A stretch of 64,000 nucleotides of DNA. It comes from Saccharothrix sp. ST-888. Its GTDB lineage: Bacteria > Actinomycetota > Actinomycetes > Streptomycetales > Streptomycetaceae. Every line of letters starts with the position of its first letter. Within the stretch, counting starts at the first letter, position 1. Where the stretch lies: assembly GCF_000955975.1 (NCBI RefSeq), contig NZ_JYJF01000008.1, positions 44,285-108,284 of the forward strand. The letters run 5' to 3'. Below the pieces are notes generated by a model. That model worked only from the letters and a program-made list of their open reading frames with translations. It had not been told where the DNA came from and did no database searches. Position numbers and translations under genes: made by a program. Positions 1 through 9,645 of this stretch are shown one piece after another.

Positions 1-1
1 G

Positions 2-3000
2 CCGGACGGCCGCGCCCCGGCCGCACCGGTGGTCCGCGCGCGGCCGGCCGAGCGCGGCGACCCGTTCCCGCTGACGCCGATCCAGCAGGCGTACACGGTC
101 GGCAAGTACGTGGAGCTCGGGCCGGACGCGGTCGGCTGCCACCAGTACCTGGAGTTCGCGGTGGAGGTCCTGGACGACACCGGCGTGGCCCGGCTGCGGG
201 CCGCCTGGCAGCGGGTCGTGGCGCACCACGAGATGCTCCGGAGCACCGTCAGCGGGGTCTTCCAGCGGGTGTCCGAGGACGCGCCCCCCGATGAACTGAC
301 GGTTCATCAGGTAGAGCCGCCCGAGGAGTTCGAGGCGCGGGTCGCCGAGGCCCGGCAGCGGCTCTCGCACCACCGCTACCCGCCGGGCGCGTGGCCCGCC
401 TACCGGATCGAGGCGACCCGGACCGCCGACGGCCGCGCCGTGGTGCACTTCTCCGTCGACGCGATGCTCACCGACGGCCACGGTCTGGAGGTGCTGCTGG
501 ACGACTGGTGGCACTGGTACCGCGACCCCGGGTGGCAGCCCGAGCCCGTGCCGTTCTCGGTACGGGACTGCGTGCTCGCCATGGCCCGGCACCGCACCAC
601 GCCCGCCTACCGGGCCGACGCCGACTACTGGGCCCGGCGGCTGGCCGAACTGCCGCCCGGACCACGGGTGCTGGCGCCCGCCGCACCCACCGAACCGGAC
701 GGTCCGGACTGCTTTCTGCGCACTCCCCGGACCGGCCGGCTGGACGCCAAGGACTGGCAGGCGCTGCGGGACCGCGCGCTGGACTGGGGCGTGTCGCCGA
801 CCGCTCTGGTGCTCACCGTCTTCACCGAGGTGCTCGGCACCGCCGACGCGGGCGGCCCGCTGACCCTGGTGCTGACCGCCAGCGACCGGCTGCGGCTGCC
901 CGCCGCCGCCGACCGGCTGGTCGGGCCCTTCACCTCCACCGTGGTGTTCCCCACCGAGGCCCGCCCCACCACGGCCGACGCGGCGCGCGCCGTGCACCGC
1001 CTGCTCTGGGAGGACCTCGGCCACGCCGCCGTGTCCGGGATCGAGGCGCTGCGCGAGCGGCGCCCCGGGGAGCAGCTGCCGGTGGTCTTCACCAGCATGG
1101 TCGACACCAGCCGCCCGGACCGGCCGGTCGGCAGCTTCGCGGACGGGATCCGCTACGCCGTCAGCCAGACGTCCGGCGTCGCGCTCGACCACCAGATGTG
1201 GGAGCGCGACGGCGGCCTCGACTTCCGCTGGGACGTCGCGGAGCGGCTGTTCGCCGACGGCCTGGCCGACCGGCTGTTCGCCGCGTTCGAGGCCGCCCTG
1301 CGACGGGTCGCGGGCGCGGACCGGGGCGCGAGTGCCGACGGCGTCGCGGGGGCGGCCGGAGAACCGCTGGTGCGCCCGCTGAACGCGCTCCAGCAGTCCT
1401 ACCTGGTGGCGCGGGCCACCGGCGGCCTCGACGGCGGGGCCCAGGGCGGTGAGGGCTGCCAGGTCTACCAGAGCTTCCGGCTGGCCGGGCTGGACCGCGA
1501 CCGGCTGGAGGCGGCCTGGCTCCGGCTCGTCCGGGAGCACGACGTGCTGCGCTCCACGGTGACGCCGGACGGCCGGCTGCTGACCGCCGCGCAGACGCCG
1601 CCCTGGCACCTGCCGGTGACCGCCCTCCGCGCCGCCGGCGCCGCCGTCCTTGCGGAGCTGCGGACCGAGCTGTCCACCCGGCCGTTCCCACCGGACGCCG
1701 ACCGGCTGTGGGAGCTGACGGCCACCGTCGACGACACCGGCGCCGCCGAGGTGCACCTCACCATCGACCTGCTGGCGGCGGACGCGCGCAGCATCACCTT
1801 GCTCGGCCGGGACCTCATGCGGCTGTACACCGATCCGGGCGCCGCGCCGCGCCGGGTGCTCCCGGTGGAGGCTCCGGTGCCGGGAGCCGACGGTGCGGCG
1901 CCGCTCGCCGAGGCCGAGGCGCACTGGCGGGAGCGGGTGGCGGAGCTGCCGTCCGGTCCGCCGGTCGAGCCGGGCAGCGGGCCGCGCCTGCGGCTGGACC
2001 TCCGGCTCGACCGGGCGCCGCTCGCCGACCGGGCCGCACGGCTGGGCACCGGCCTGGACGCGCTGCTGCTGGCGGCCTTCACCGAGGCGCTCACCGAGCA
2101 CTGGCCGGAGCCGTTCGCCGTCCCGGTGGTCCGCTGGAGCGCGTCGCGCGAACCGGCCAGACCGGCCGAACTCACCGCGCTGAGCTGGGTGGTGGCGCCC
2201 GACGGCGACCCGTCCACCGAAGCGGCGGCGGCCCGGTACCAGCGGACGCTGGACGAGGACGCCGCGATGGACGCGGCGGACGGACTGGTCCAGCTGCGGG
2301 CCAGGGCGATGCGGCTGCGCCGCTCCGGGAGCTTCGCCCATCCCGTCGTCTACACCTGTGTCCTCGACCTGGGCGCGGACCCGCTGCCGCCGGGCGTCGA
2401 GGCCGGGCCCTGGCGGACGGCCACGCCCGGTGTCGCACTGGACTGCGTCACCGTCGACGACGGACGGGTGCTGGAGATCGGCTGGGACACGGCGGCGGAC
2501 GCCTTCCCGGAGGGCCGGCCGGCGGAGCTCTTCGCGCGCTTCCGGGCCGCGCTGGCCGGATCGGAGTCCGCGCCGGCCGTACCGGAGTCCTCGGCGGCCG
2601 GTGCGGCGGCGGAGGGCGAGCGGCGCAGGCTCCTGTACGACTGGAACGACACCGCCGCCGACTACCCGGACGACCGTCCGGTGCAGTGCCTCTTCGAGGA
2701 CCGGGCGGCGGAGCAGCCGGAGGCGGTCGCGCTGCGCTGGCGCGGCGGCACCATGACGTACCGCGAGCTGAACCGCCGGGCGAACCTGCTCGCCCGGCGG
2801 CTGCGCGGGCTCGGGGTCGGTCCCGAGGTGCCGGTGGCGATCTCGGTGCGGCGCGGACCCGGGATGGCGGTGGCGGTGCTCGGCGTGCTCAAGGCCGGTG
2901 GTGTCTACCTGCCGGTCGAGCCCTCGCTGCCCGCCGCGCGGGCCCTCGGGATGATCGCCGACGGCGGCGCCGAGGTCATGGTCACCGACGGTTCCTGGGG

Positions 3001-6000
3001 CGACCGGCTGGGCTCGCACGGCCTGCGGCAGGTCGACCTGGACGAGGTGGTGCGGGCCGGTGACGGCGACGACCCCGGGAACCTCCCGCCGTTCAACTCG
3101 GCCGACTCGACCGCGTACTTCATCTTCACCTCGGGGAGCACCGGGCGGCCCAAGTGTGTGGCGGTGGCGCACCGGCCCGTGCTGAACCTGCTCACCTGGT
3201 GCTACCGGACGTTCGACTTCGGGCCGGCCGACACCGGACTGTGCGTCACCTCGCTGGGCTTCGACCTGTCGGTCTTCGACATCCTCGGGCTGCTCGGGCG
3301 CGGTGCCGGGCTGTACCTGGCCGACGAGGCGGAGCAGCGCGATCCGGCACTGCTGGCCCGGGTGCTGGTGGCGGAGCCGATCACCTTCTGGAACTCGGCT
3401 CCCACCACGCTCGCCCAACTCGCGCCGCTGCTCGCCGACTTCACCGGGCACCCGGGCACCGCCGACCTGCGGCTGGTCTTCCTCAGCGGTGACTACACGC
3501 CGCTGCCGCTGCCCGACCGGCTGCGCGCGGTCTTCCCGCGTGCCGAGGTCGTCAGCCTGGGCGGGGCCACCGAGGCGACGGTGTGGTCCAACTGGTTCCG
3601 GATCGGGGAGATCGACCCCGAGTGGCGCAGCATCCCGTACGGCCGGCCGATCGACAACGCCCGCTACTACGTCCTGGACGAGCGGTCCGAGCCCTGTCCG
3701 GTCGGGGTGGAGGGCGACCTGTACATCGCGGGGCCGTGCCTGAGCCTCGGGTACCACGGGCAGCGGGAGTTGACCGCGGAGCGGTTCCCGGCCGACCCGT
3801 TCCGGCCCGGCTCCGGCGAGCGGATGTACCGGACCGGCGACCGGGCCTGCCACCTGCCGGACGGGAACCTGTGCTTCCTGGGCCGGGCCGACGGCCAGGT
3901 CAAGATCCGTGGACACCGGGTCGAACTCGGCGAGATCGAGCACCGGCTGCGGCTCCATCCGGCCGTGCAGGACTCGGTGGTGCTGGCCCGGCCGGACGCC
4001 ACCGGTGATCGCAAACTGGTCGCCTACCTGGTCGCCGCGGACGATGCCGTCACCCCCTCGGTGCGCGAGCTGCGGGACTTCGCCGGGGAGACGCTGCCGG
4101 GCTACATGGTCCCCAACTTCCTGGCGTTCGTGCCGGGTTACCCGGCGTCGCCGAACGGCAAGCTCGACCGTGCGGCACTGCCCTGGCCGTTGGAGGCGTC
4201 GGGTGCGGTCCCGGCGGACGCGGGGGCGCCGACGGCGGTCGATGAGCCTGCGGCGGCGGCCCCGCTCGCCGAGGAGATCCGGGGGCTGCTCGCCGGGCTG
4301 CTGGGCGTGGCGTCCGTCGACCCCGACCAGGACCTCTGGGACCAGGGCGTGACCTCCTTCACCGTGGTGCAGCTCTCGGCGGCGCTCCAGGAGCGGCACG
4401 GGCAGCGCATTCCGGTCTCCGCGCTGCTGGCCGACCCCACCGTCTCGGCGATCGCCCGGCAGGTCGCCGCGCTGCTGCCCGGCGGGCCGGGCCCGGCCGT
4501 ACCGCCCGCCGCCGAGCGGACCGCCGAGGGGCCGTCCGAGCCGGGCCCGGAGCAGGCCGAAGAGCGGAGTGCCGCCGAGACCGCCCCCGCCGAGGTCGAC
4601 TTCTTCTCCCCGGAGCAGCGGCGGGAGTTCAAGGCCGCCCAGTGGCAGCTGCGCCCGGAACGGCCGGACGAGCACCTCTTCGCGCTGACCGCCGTCGAGA
4701 TCCCCGAGGAGCAGTACGCGGCTCGGGCCAGCCGCCGCGACTTCGTCCCGGAGCCGGTCTCCGTCGAGGCGCTCAGCGGCCTGCTCGCCCTGCTCCGCCG
4801 GGACGAGCGCGGCGCAAAGCCCCGCCACCTCTACCCCTCCGCCGGGGACACCTACGCGGTGCAGGTCTACCTGCACGTCAGACCCGACGGCGTGGCCGGC
4901 CTGCCGGAAGGCGTCTACTACTACCGGCCGGACCGGCACGTCCTCCAGCGGGTCGCCGACGTCTCCGGCATCGACCGCAACGCGCACTTCTTCTACAACC
5001 GCCCGGTCTTCGACGCGGCCGGGTTCGAGATCTACCTGATCGGGCAGCCGAAGGGCATCGAGCCGCTGTACGGCGAGCTCACCGGCGAGTTCCTGACCCT
5101 GGAGGCCGGCTACCTCGGGCAGCTGCTGATGAGCGGTCAGGCGGCATCGGGCATCGGGCTGTGCCCGGTCGGCACGATGCAGTTCGACGCGGTGCGCGAG
5201 CACTTCCGGCTCGACGCGGGCCAGCGGTTCCTGCACGCCTTCATCGGCGGGGCGGTGGCCCCCGAGGCGCCCGCCGCCCCCGTGCGTGGCGAGGCCACCG
5301 CCGTCGCGCTGCACACCGCAGAGTCCGGGGCCGGGGGCCGGGCGGCGGCGGAGGTGGCGGTGATCGGGATGGCCGGCCGGTACCCCGACGCGGCCGACCT
5401 GGACGGGTTCTGGCGCAATCTGAGCACCGGCCGCCGCTCGGTGCGCCCCCTCCCGGCCGACCGGGCCGCCGCGCTGGCCGCCGCCCGTGGCGCCGCCGCC
5501 GACCGGGCGTTCCCGGACGGGGGCTATCTCCAGAGTCCGGACGGCTTCGACAGCCTGCTGTTCCGGATCTCGCCGCAGGAGGCGGCGACCCTCGACCCGC
5601 AGCTGAAGGCGGTCCTCCAGGTGGTCTGGGAGTGCCTGGAGAACGCCGGGCACACCGCCGCCTCGCTGCGGCGCACCGCCGAGCGGGTCGGTGTCTTCGT
5701 CGGTGTCATGTGGCACGACCACCGGCAGACCGGCGCCGACCGCCACCGGGCGGGCGGGCCGGCCGAGTTCGCGGCAGCGGCCTCCGACATCCCGAACCGG
5801 ATCTCGCACGTCTTCGACTTCCGGGGGCCCAGCCTGGTCGTGGACACCTCCTGCTCGTCCTCGCTCGCGGCCGTGCACCTGGCCGTGCAGAGCCTGCGGC
5901 AGGGTGAGTGCGACGCGGCCGTGGTCGCGGGCGTCAACCTGATCACGCATCCGTACCACCTCGACCTGCTCGCCGGCCTCGGCCTGCTCGCGGAGCACGG

Positions 6001-6667
6001 CGCGGCAGGGGCGTTCGACGGCGGTGCCTCCGGGTGGTCGCCCGGCGAGGGGGTCGGGGCCGTCCTGCTGCGGCGGGCCGAATCGGCCGCCCGTGACGGC
6101 GACCTGGTGCATGCGGTGATCGAGGCGTCCGCGGTCGGGCACGCGGGGCGGAGCAGCCGTTACGGCGCCCCCCGCGCGCAGGCGCTGGCGGCCTCGCTGG
6201 AGCGGCTACTGGCCGGATCGGGCCTCAGCCCCTCGGACATCGGGTACGCGGAGTGCGCGGCGGCCGGTGCGAGCATCGCCGATGCCGCCGAACTCGAGGC
6301 GCTGGCCGCCGTGTTCGACGGCGGCGGGCGGGATCGGCCGCTTCCCCTGGGCACCCTCAAGCCCAACATCGGCCACCTGGAGTCGGCTGCCGGACTGTCC
6401 CAACTGGCAAAGGTGGTGCTCCAGTTGAAGCACGGGACGCTGGCCCCCACGCTGGTGGCGGACCGGCCCAGTCCGCTGGTCGACTGGGACGGCCTCCCGC
6501 TGCGGGTGGTGGACCGGCCCACCCGGTGGGACGGCGCGGACGGGACCGTCCGCCGCGCGCTGATCAACGCGCTGGGCGCGAGCGGGACATACGGACATCT
6601 GGTGGTCCGCTCCGGCGGGCCCGAGGCGAGGGAGGACGGCGGCGATGGACAGCCCCTGGCTGACTAG
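2..6667 (+). CDS. Hybrid NRPS-PKS protein, Cy-Cy-A-PCP-Ox-KS0 (5' end outside window)
   Basis: This gene encodes the thiazole-forming module of the assembly line. The frame is open to the left window edge, so the protein is 5'-truncated; residues here are counted from the GTG at 29. Two tandem heterocyclisation (Cy) domains lie at about 12-430 and 450-880. The second has an intact DxxxxDxxS motif (DLLAADARS); the first reads DAMLTDGHG, with the last Ser replaced by Gly. An adenylation domain (about 900-1390) has core TSGSTGRPK, and its pocket residues (D-L in FDLSVFDI, N in WNSAPT, S in FLSGD, W in TVWSN) resemble cysteine-activating domains. A PCP follows (GVTSF, Ser1443), then a flavin oxidase domain of thiazole type (about 1569-1755). 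The C-terminal KS (about 1777-2205) keeps Cys1942, but the HGTGT His is Ala (ECAAAGAS, residue 2077), so it should not elongate. The protein stops right after the KS; its post-KS linker and ACP are on the protein starting at 12070. Confidence 0.9.
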   Translation, partial: PDGRAPAAPVVRARPAERGDPFPLTPIQQAYTVGKYVELGPDAVGCHQYLEFAVEVLDDTGVARLRAAWQRVVAHHEMLRSTVSGVFQRVSEDAPPDELTVHQVEPPEEFEARVAEARQRLSHHRYPPGAWPAYRIEATRTADGRAVVHFSVDAMLTDGHGLEVLLDDWWHWYRDPGWQPEPVPFSVRDCVLAMARHRTTPAYRADADYWARRLAELPPGPRVLAPAAPTEPDGPDCFLRTPRTGRLDAKDWQALRDRALDWGVSPTALVLTVFTEVLGTADAGGPLTLVLTASDRLRLPAAADRLVGPFTSTVVFPTEARPTTADAARAVHRLLWEDLGHAAVSGIEALRERRPGEQLPVVFTSMVDTSRPDRPVGSFADGIRYAVSQTSGVALDHQMWERDGGLDFRWDVAERLFADGLADRLFAAFEAALRRVAGADRGASADGVAGAAGEPLVRPLNALQQSYLVARATGGLDGGAQGGEGCQVYQSFRLAGLDRDRLEAAWLRLVREHDVLRSTVTPDGRLLTAAQTPPWHLPVTALRAAGAAVLAELRTELSTRPFPPDADRLWELTATVDDTGAAEVHLTIDLLAADARSITLLGRDLMRLYTDPGAAPRRVLPVEAPVPGADGAAPLAEAEAHWRERVAELPSGPPVEPGSGPRLRLDLRLDRAPLADRAARLGTGLDALLLAAFTEALTEHWPEPFAVPVVRWSASREPARPAELTALSWVVAPDGDPSTEAAAARYQRTLDEDAAMDAADGLVQLRARAMRLRRSGSFAHPVVYTCVLDLGADPLPPGVEAGPWRTATPGVALDCVTVDDGRVLEIGWDTAADAFPEGRPAELFARFRAALAGSESAPAVPESSAAGAAAEGERRRLLYDWNDTAADYPDDRPVQCLFEDRAAEQPEAVALRWRGGTMTYRELNRRANLLARRLRGLGVGPEVPVAISVRRGPGMAVAVLGVLKAGGVYLPVEPSLPAARALGMIADGGAEVMVTDGSWGDRLGSHGLRQVDLDEVVRAGDGDDPGNLPPFNSADSTAYFIFTSGSTGRPKCVAVAHRPVLNLLTWCYRTFDFGPADTGLCVTSLGFDLSVFDILGLLGRGAGLYLADEAEQRDPALLARVLVAEPITFWNSAPTTLAQLAPLLADFTGHPGTADLRLVFLSGDYTPLPLPDRLRAVFPRAEVVSLGGATEATVWSNWFRIGEIDPEWRSIPYGRPIDNARYYVLDERSEPCPVGVEGDLYIAGPCLSLGYHGQRELTAERFPADPFRPGSGERMYRTGDRACHLPDGNLCFLGRADGQVKIRGHRVELGEIEHRLRLHPAVQDSVVLARPDATGDRKLVAYLVAADDAVTPSVRELRDFAGETLPGYMVPNFLAFVPGYPASPNGKLDRAALPWPLEASGAVPADAGAPTAVDEPAAAAPLAEEIRGLLAGLLGVASVDPDQDLWDQGVTSFTVVQLSAALQERHGQRIPVSALLADPTVSAIARQVAALLPGGPGPAVPPAAERTAEGPSEPGPEQAEERSAAETAPAEVDFFSPEQRREFKAAQWQLRPERPDEHLFALTAVEIPEEQYAARASRRDFVPEPVSVEALSGLLALLRRDERGAKPRHLYPSAGDTYAVQVYLHVRPDGVAGLPEGVYYYRPDRHVLQRVADVSGIDRNAHFFYNRPVFDAAGFEIYLIGQPKGIEPLYGELTGEFLTLEAGYLGQLLMSGQAASGIGLCPVGTMQFDAVREHFRLDAGQRFLHAFIGGAVAPEAPAAPVRGEATAVALHTAESGAGGRAAAEVAVIGMAGRYPDAADLDGFWRNLSTGRRSVRPLPADRAAALAAARGAAADRAFPDGGYLQSPDGFDSLLFRISPQEAATLDPQLKAVLQVVWECLENAGHTAASLRRTAERVGVFVGVMWHDHRQTGADRHRAGGPAEFAAAASDIPNRISHVFDFRGPSLVVDTSCSSSLAAVHLAVQSLRQGECDAAVVAGVNLITHPYHLDLLAGLGLLAEHGAAGAFDGGASGWSPGEGVGAVLLRRAESAARDGDLVHAVIEASAVGHAGRSSRYGAPRAQALAASLERLLAGSGLSPSDIGYAECAAAGASIADAAELEALAAVFDGGGRDRPLPLGTLKPNIGHLESAAGLSQLAKVVLQLKHGTLAPTLVADRPSPLVDWDGLPLRVVDRPTRWDGADGTVRRALINALGASGTYGHLVVRSGGPEAREDGGDGQPLAD
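5357..6640 (+). other. Non-elongating KS domain (KS0)
   Basis: This is the C-terminal ketosynthase of the first NRPS-PKS protein. The nucleophile motif VDTSCSSSL is intact and the second His is present in KPNIGHLESAAG. The motif normally reading EAHGTGT is ECAAAGA, which removes the first catalytic His needed for malonyl decarboxylation. Trans-AT PKSs often contain such KS0 domains, which transfer chains without extending them. Transfer to the ACP of the next protein is inferred. Confidence 0.85.
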
Positions 6668-7400
6668 TGCGGCCACCGGTCGGGACCCGGCCGCGGTGCG
6701 GCTGTTCTGCTTCGCCCACGCGGGCGGCGGCACCGCCTTCTTCCGGCCCTGGCGGTCCGCGCTGCTGCCGGAGGTGGAGGTCTGCCCGGTCCGGCTGCCC
6801 GGCCGGGAGTCACGGCACCTGGAGCCCGCGTACACCCGGATGCACCGGCTGATCGAGCCGCTGGTGGCGGCGCTCAGGCCGTACGCGGACCGGCCGTTCG
6901 CCGTGTTCGGGCACAGTATGGGTGCCGCCGTCGCCTACGAGGTGGCCCGCCGGTTCTGCGCCGAGCCGGCCGACGGACCGCTGCAGCGGCTGCTCGTCTC
7001 CGGGCGCCGGGCGCCGCACCTGGCGGCCCGCCGCCGGCCGATCGCGCACGCGCCGCAGGAGGAGTTCCTGGCGGCGGTACGGCAGTTGGGCGGCACCCCG
7101 GAGGAGGTCTTCGACCAGCCCGACCTGGTGCGGCTGTTCCTGCCGGGGATGCGGGCCGACTTCGAGCTGAACGAGACCTACGCCCCGGCCGACGGACCCC
7201 GGCTCACCTGTCCGGTGTCGGCCTTCACCGGCGACCGCGACCCGGAGGTCACCCCGGCGGAGATGGGCCGCTGGCGGGAGACCACGGATGTGGCGTTCCG
7301 GCTGCGGGTCTTCACCGGTGGGCACTTCTATCTCAGCGGCCCGCGAACGGAGTTGGTCCGGGAGATCCGCTCCGACCTGCTGCAGGCCGTGCCGATGTGA
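6645..7400 (+). CDS. Type II thioesterase
   Basis: This is a stand-alone alpha/beta-hydrolase thioesterase (251 residues, normal for the family) that clears misloaded or stalled acyl groups from carrier proteins. The N-terminal FCFAHAGGG forms the oxyanion region, GHSMGA carries the nucleophile Ser91, and the acid and base are in TGDRDP and GGHFYL. The ATG overlaps the end of the upstream NRPS-PKS gene by 23 nt and follows a GGGAGG-type ribosome binding site, so the two are co-transcribed and probably translationally coupled. It corresponds in role to the discrete thioesterase of leinamycin-type clusters. Confidence 0.93.
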   Translation: MDSPWLTSAATGRDPAAVRLFCFAHAGGGTAFFRPWRSALLPEVEVCPVRLPGRESRHLEPAYTRMHRLIEPLVAALRPYADRPFAVFGHSMGAAVAYEVARRFCAEPADGPLQRLLVSGRRAPHLAARRRPIAHAPQEEFLAAVRQLGGTPEEVFDQPDLVRLFLPGMRADFELNETYAPADGPRLTCPVSAFTGDRDPEVTPAEMGRWRETTDVAFRLRVFTGGHFYLSGPRTELVREIRSDLLQAVPM

Positions 7401-7408
7401 GCGGACCG

Positions 7409-7429
7409 GGGCCGGCCGTGCGCCGGCCC
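7409..7429 (+). terminator. Possible hairpin terminator after thioesterase gene
   Basis: An 8-bp perfect GC stem (GGGCCGGC and GCCGGCCC) with a 5-nt loop lies 9 bases after the thioesterase stop and just upstream of the Crp-type promoter of HMG-synthase 1. There is no U-tract, as is common in actinomycetes. Its position between two transcription units suggests a terminator, but this rests on the fold alone. Confidence 0.4.
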
Positions 7430-7461
7430 GGCCCGCCGTGGCGGCGGCCGACTCCGCCGAC

Positions 7462-7504
7462 CGTGCAAAAGTGAGCAGACCGCCGGTGCCGGTGGCGGTA
7501 GAAC
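7462..7504 (+). promoter_or_regulatory. Crp-type operator and -10 box (site E), HMG-synthase 1 operon
   Basis: The promoter-proximal half-site is intact (TGAGCA at 7472-7477) and the distal half is degenerate (CGTGCA at 7462-7467). The -10 hexamer TAGAAC lies at 7499-7504, with exactly the operator-to--10 spacing of the other sites. The predicted start near 7511 leaves a 43-nt leader before the ATG at 7554. This is the weakest palindrome of the set, but the spacing and the conserved GAC after the half-site support it. Confidence 0.65.
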
Positions 7505-7553
7505 GGTGTCTCCGGGCTGCGACGGCGGCCCGCCGAGCAGGCAGGGAGCACGG

Positions 7554-8786
7554 ATGGGGACCGGCATCGAGGCCATCAACGCCTACGTCGGGCGCGCCTG
7601 CGTGGACGTCGAGTCGCTGTTCCGGGCGCGCGGGCTCGACCTCGCCCGCTTCGGCAATCTGATGATGCATCAGAAATCGGTGAACCTGCCCTGCGAGGAC
7701 GCCGTCACCAACGCGGTCAACGCGGCCCGCCCGCTGCTCGACGCGCTCGCCCCCGCCGAACGGGACCGGATCGAACTGCTGGTGGTCGGCACCGAGTCCG
7801 GTCTCGACCTGGGCAAGCCGATCAGCACCTACATCCACCACCACCTGGGGCTGAACCCCCGCTGCCGCTCCTTCGAGGTGAAGCACGCCTGCTACGGCGG
7901 CACCGCGGCACTGCGCACCGCCGCCGGTATCGTCGGCTCCGACCCGATGCCCGGCGTGAAGGCCCTGGTGATCGCCACCGACGCGCCGAGCGCCGCCTCC
8001 CGGGGTACCTACTGGGAGCCCTCCGAGGGCGCCGGTGCCGTCGCCATGCTGATCGGCGACCGCCCCCGCATCCTGGAGCTCGACCCGGGCGCGGCCGGGT
8101 ACCACACCTACGAGGTGATGGACACCGCCCGGCCCCGGCCGGACCTCGACGTGGTCGACTCCGACCTCTCCCTGCTGTCGTACCTGACCTGCCTGGAGAA
8201 GAGCTTCGGCGCCTACCTCGACCGGGTGGCCGGCGCCGACCTGCGGGAGAGCTTCGCCCACCTGGTGCTGCACGTCCCGTTCGCCGGCATGGTCAAGGGC
8301 GCGCACCGGGTGCTGGTGCGCAAGTACCTGGGGATGTCGCCGCGCGAGGCCGAGACCGACTTCGAACGGCGGGTCGGCAGCAGCCTCGGCTACGGCAGCC
8401 GGGTCGGCAACCTCTTCTCCGCCTCGCTCTACCTCGCCCTGTGCTCGCTCATCGACTCCCGGCCGGCCGAGGATCCGCAGCGGATCGGGCTCTTCTCGTA
8501 CGGGTCGGGCTGCGCCTCCGAGTTCTTCAGCGGGGTGGTCGGCGGTGGCGCCAAGGCGGAGCTGGCGCGGTTCGGCATCGGCCGGGCGGTCGCCGAGCGC
8601 CGCGAGCTCGACACCGCGGAGTACGACCGGCTCAGCGAGCTGGGCGGCGACCGGGCGTTCGGCGTCCAGGACCGGGTCTTCGACCCGGCGTCGTACGGCG
8701 CGGTGTACCGGGAGCGGTTCGAGGGCGCGGGCCTGCTCGTACTGGACCGGATCGAGAACTTCCATCGCCGCTACCGGTGGAGCTGA
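7554..8786 (+). CDS. HMG-CoA synthase-like beta-branching enzyme 1 (HMGS1)
   Basis: This enzyme condenses a donor-ACP acyl group with the beta-keto of an ACP-bound polyketide, the first step of beta-alkylation. It is 410 residues long. The catalytic Cys113 is in the motif KHACYGG, the Glu region is GTESGLDLGK and the His region is HVPFAGMVKGAH. The ATG at 7554 has a GGGAG ribosome binding site. An in-frame start at 7506 would lie upstream of the predicted transcription start, so 7554 is preferred. It is followed after 2 nt by the ECH1 gene. A second HMGS lies at 55143. The two differ around the nucleophile (KHACYGGTAAL here, KQACYSATAAL there), which may reflect different donors. That is inference. 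Confidence 0.9.
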   Translation: MGTGIEAINAYVGRACVDVESLFRARGLDLARFGNLMMHQKSVNLPCEDAVTNAVNAARPLLDALAPAERDRIELLVVGTESGLDLGKPISTYIHHHLGLNPRCRSFEVKHACYGGTAALRTAAGIVGSDPMPGVKALVIATDAPSAASRGTYWEPSEGAGAVAMLIGDRPRILELDPGAAGYHTYEVMDTARPRPDLDVVDSDLSLLSYLTCLEKSFGAYLDRVAGADLRESFAHLVLHVPFAGMVKGAHRVLVRKYLGMSPREAETDFERRVGSSLGYGSRVGNLFSASLYLALCSLIDSRPAEDPQRIGLFSYGSGCASEFFSGVVGGGAKAELARFGIGRAVAERRELDTAEYDRLSELGGDRAFGVQDRVFDPASYGAVYRERFEGAGLLVLDRIENFHRRYRWS

Positions 8787-8788
8787 CC

Positions 8789-9571
8789 ATGGACTGGACG
8801 ACCCTGAGCTGCCGCGCGGACGGCCCGGTGCTGCGGGTGACGCTCCGCCGGCCGGACCGGCAGAACGCCGTCGACGCCACCCTCATCGCCGAACTCGGCA
8901 AGGCGCTCGATCTCGCGGAGCAGGACGGCGGCTGCCGCCTGGTCGTGCTCGACGCCGAGGGGACCACCTTCTGTGCCGGGATGGACATGCGCGAGGCCGC
9001 GCGGGGCAAGGCCGCCGACGCGCTCGGCGACCCGGCCGCCGAACTGGGCGGCGCGGCCTTCTTCGCGCTGCTGCGGCGGTTCACCACCACGCCCCGGGCG
9101 CTGGTGGCGACGGTGGACGGCCGGGTCTCCGGCGGCGGCGTCGGGCTGGTCGCGGCCTGCGACTTCGTGCACACCACCGGGCGCGGCGGCTTCGGCCTGC
9201 CCGAGGCGCTCTGGGGGCTGCTGCCGTGCAGTGTGCTCCCGTTCCTGATCCGGCGCACCGGCCACCAGCGGGCCGCCACGATGACCCTGAGCACCCTGCC
9301 GCTGACCGCCCAGCAGGCCCTCGCCTGCGGGCTGGCCGACGAACTGTCCGACGACGCGGGCCAGTTCGTCCGGCGGCTGGCCGGTCGGCTGGCCCGGCTG
9401 GACGGCACGGTGATCGGCGACGCCAAACGCTACCTGGGCAGCCTCGCGCCGATCGGGGAGCAGCAGGGCGAGCGGGCCGTGGCGGAGTTCGCCCGGCTGA
9501 TGTCCCGGCCGGAAGTCCGGTCCGGTATCGAGGAGTTCGCCCGGAGCGGCCGCTACCCCTGGGAGCGCTGA
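8789..9571 (+). CDS. Enoyl-CoA hydratase-like dehydratase (ECH1) of the beta-branching cassette
   Basis: This crotonase-fold enzyme (260 residues) is predicted to dehydrate the HMG-type ACP intermediate made by HMGS. Motifs include FCAGMDMREA, SGGGVGLVAACD (oxyanion hole) and EALWGLLP followed by VLPFLIRR. The last block is typical of the ECH1 class (PksH/CurE-like) rather than the decarboxylating ECH2 class. The start is 2 nt after the HMGS1 stop, so the two form an operon. Its decarboxylase partner, ECH2, is not a separate gene here but is embedded in the large PKS (about 37960-38715). Confidence 0.88.
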   Translation: MDWTTLSCRADGPVLRVTLRRPDRQNAVDATLIAELGKALDLAEQDGGCRLVVLDAEGTTFCAGMDMREAARGKAADALGDPAAELGGAAFFALLRRFTTTPRALVATVDGRVSGGGVGLVAACDFVHTTGRGGFGLPEALWGLLPCSVLPFLIRRTGHQRAATMTLSTLPLTAQQALACGLADELSDDAGQFVRRLAGRLARLDGTVIGDAKRYLGSLAPIGEQQGERAVAEFARLMSRPEVRSGIEEFARSGRYPWER

Positions 9572-9645
9572 GCCGCCTGGGGCGGACCCGGCCTGCCGTC
9601 GGCGCGTCCGCAGATTCGTCCGCCGACCCGCGAGGAGTGACCGCA

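Noticed and set aside
7506..7553. Earlier start for HMGS1
   Set aside because: It would begin before the predicted transcription start near 7511 and adds residues not seen in the family.
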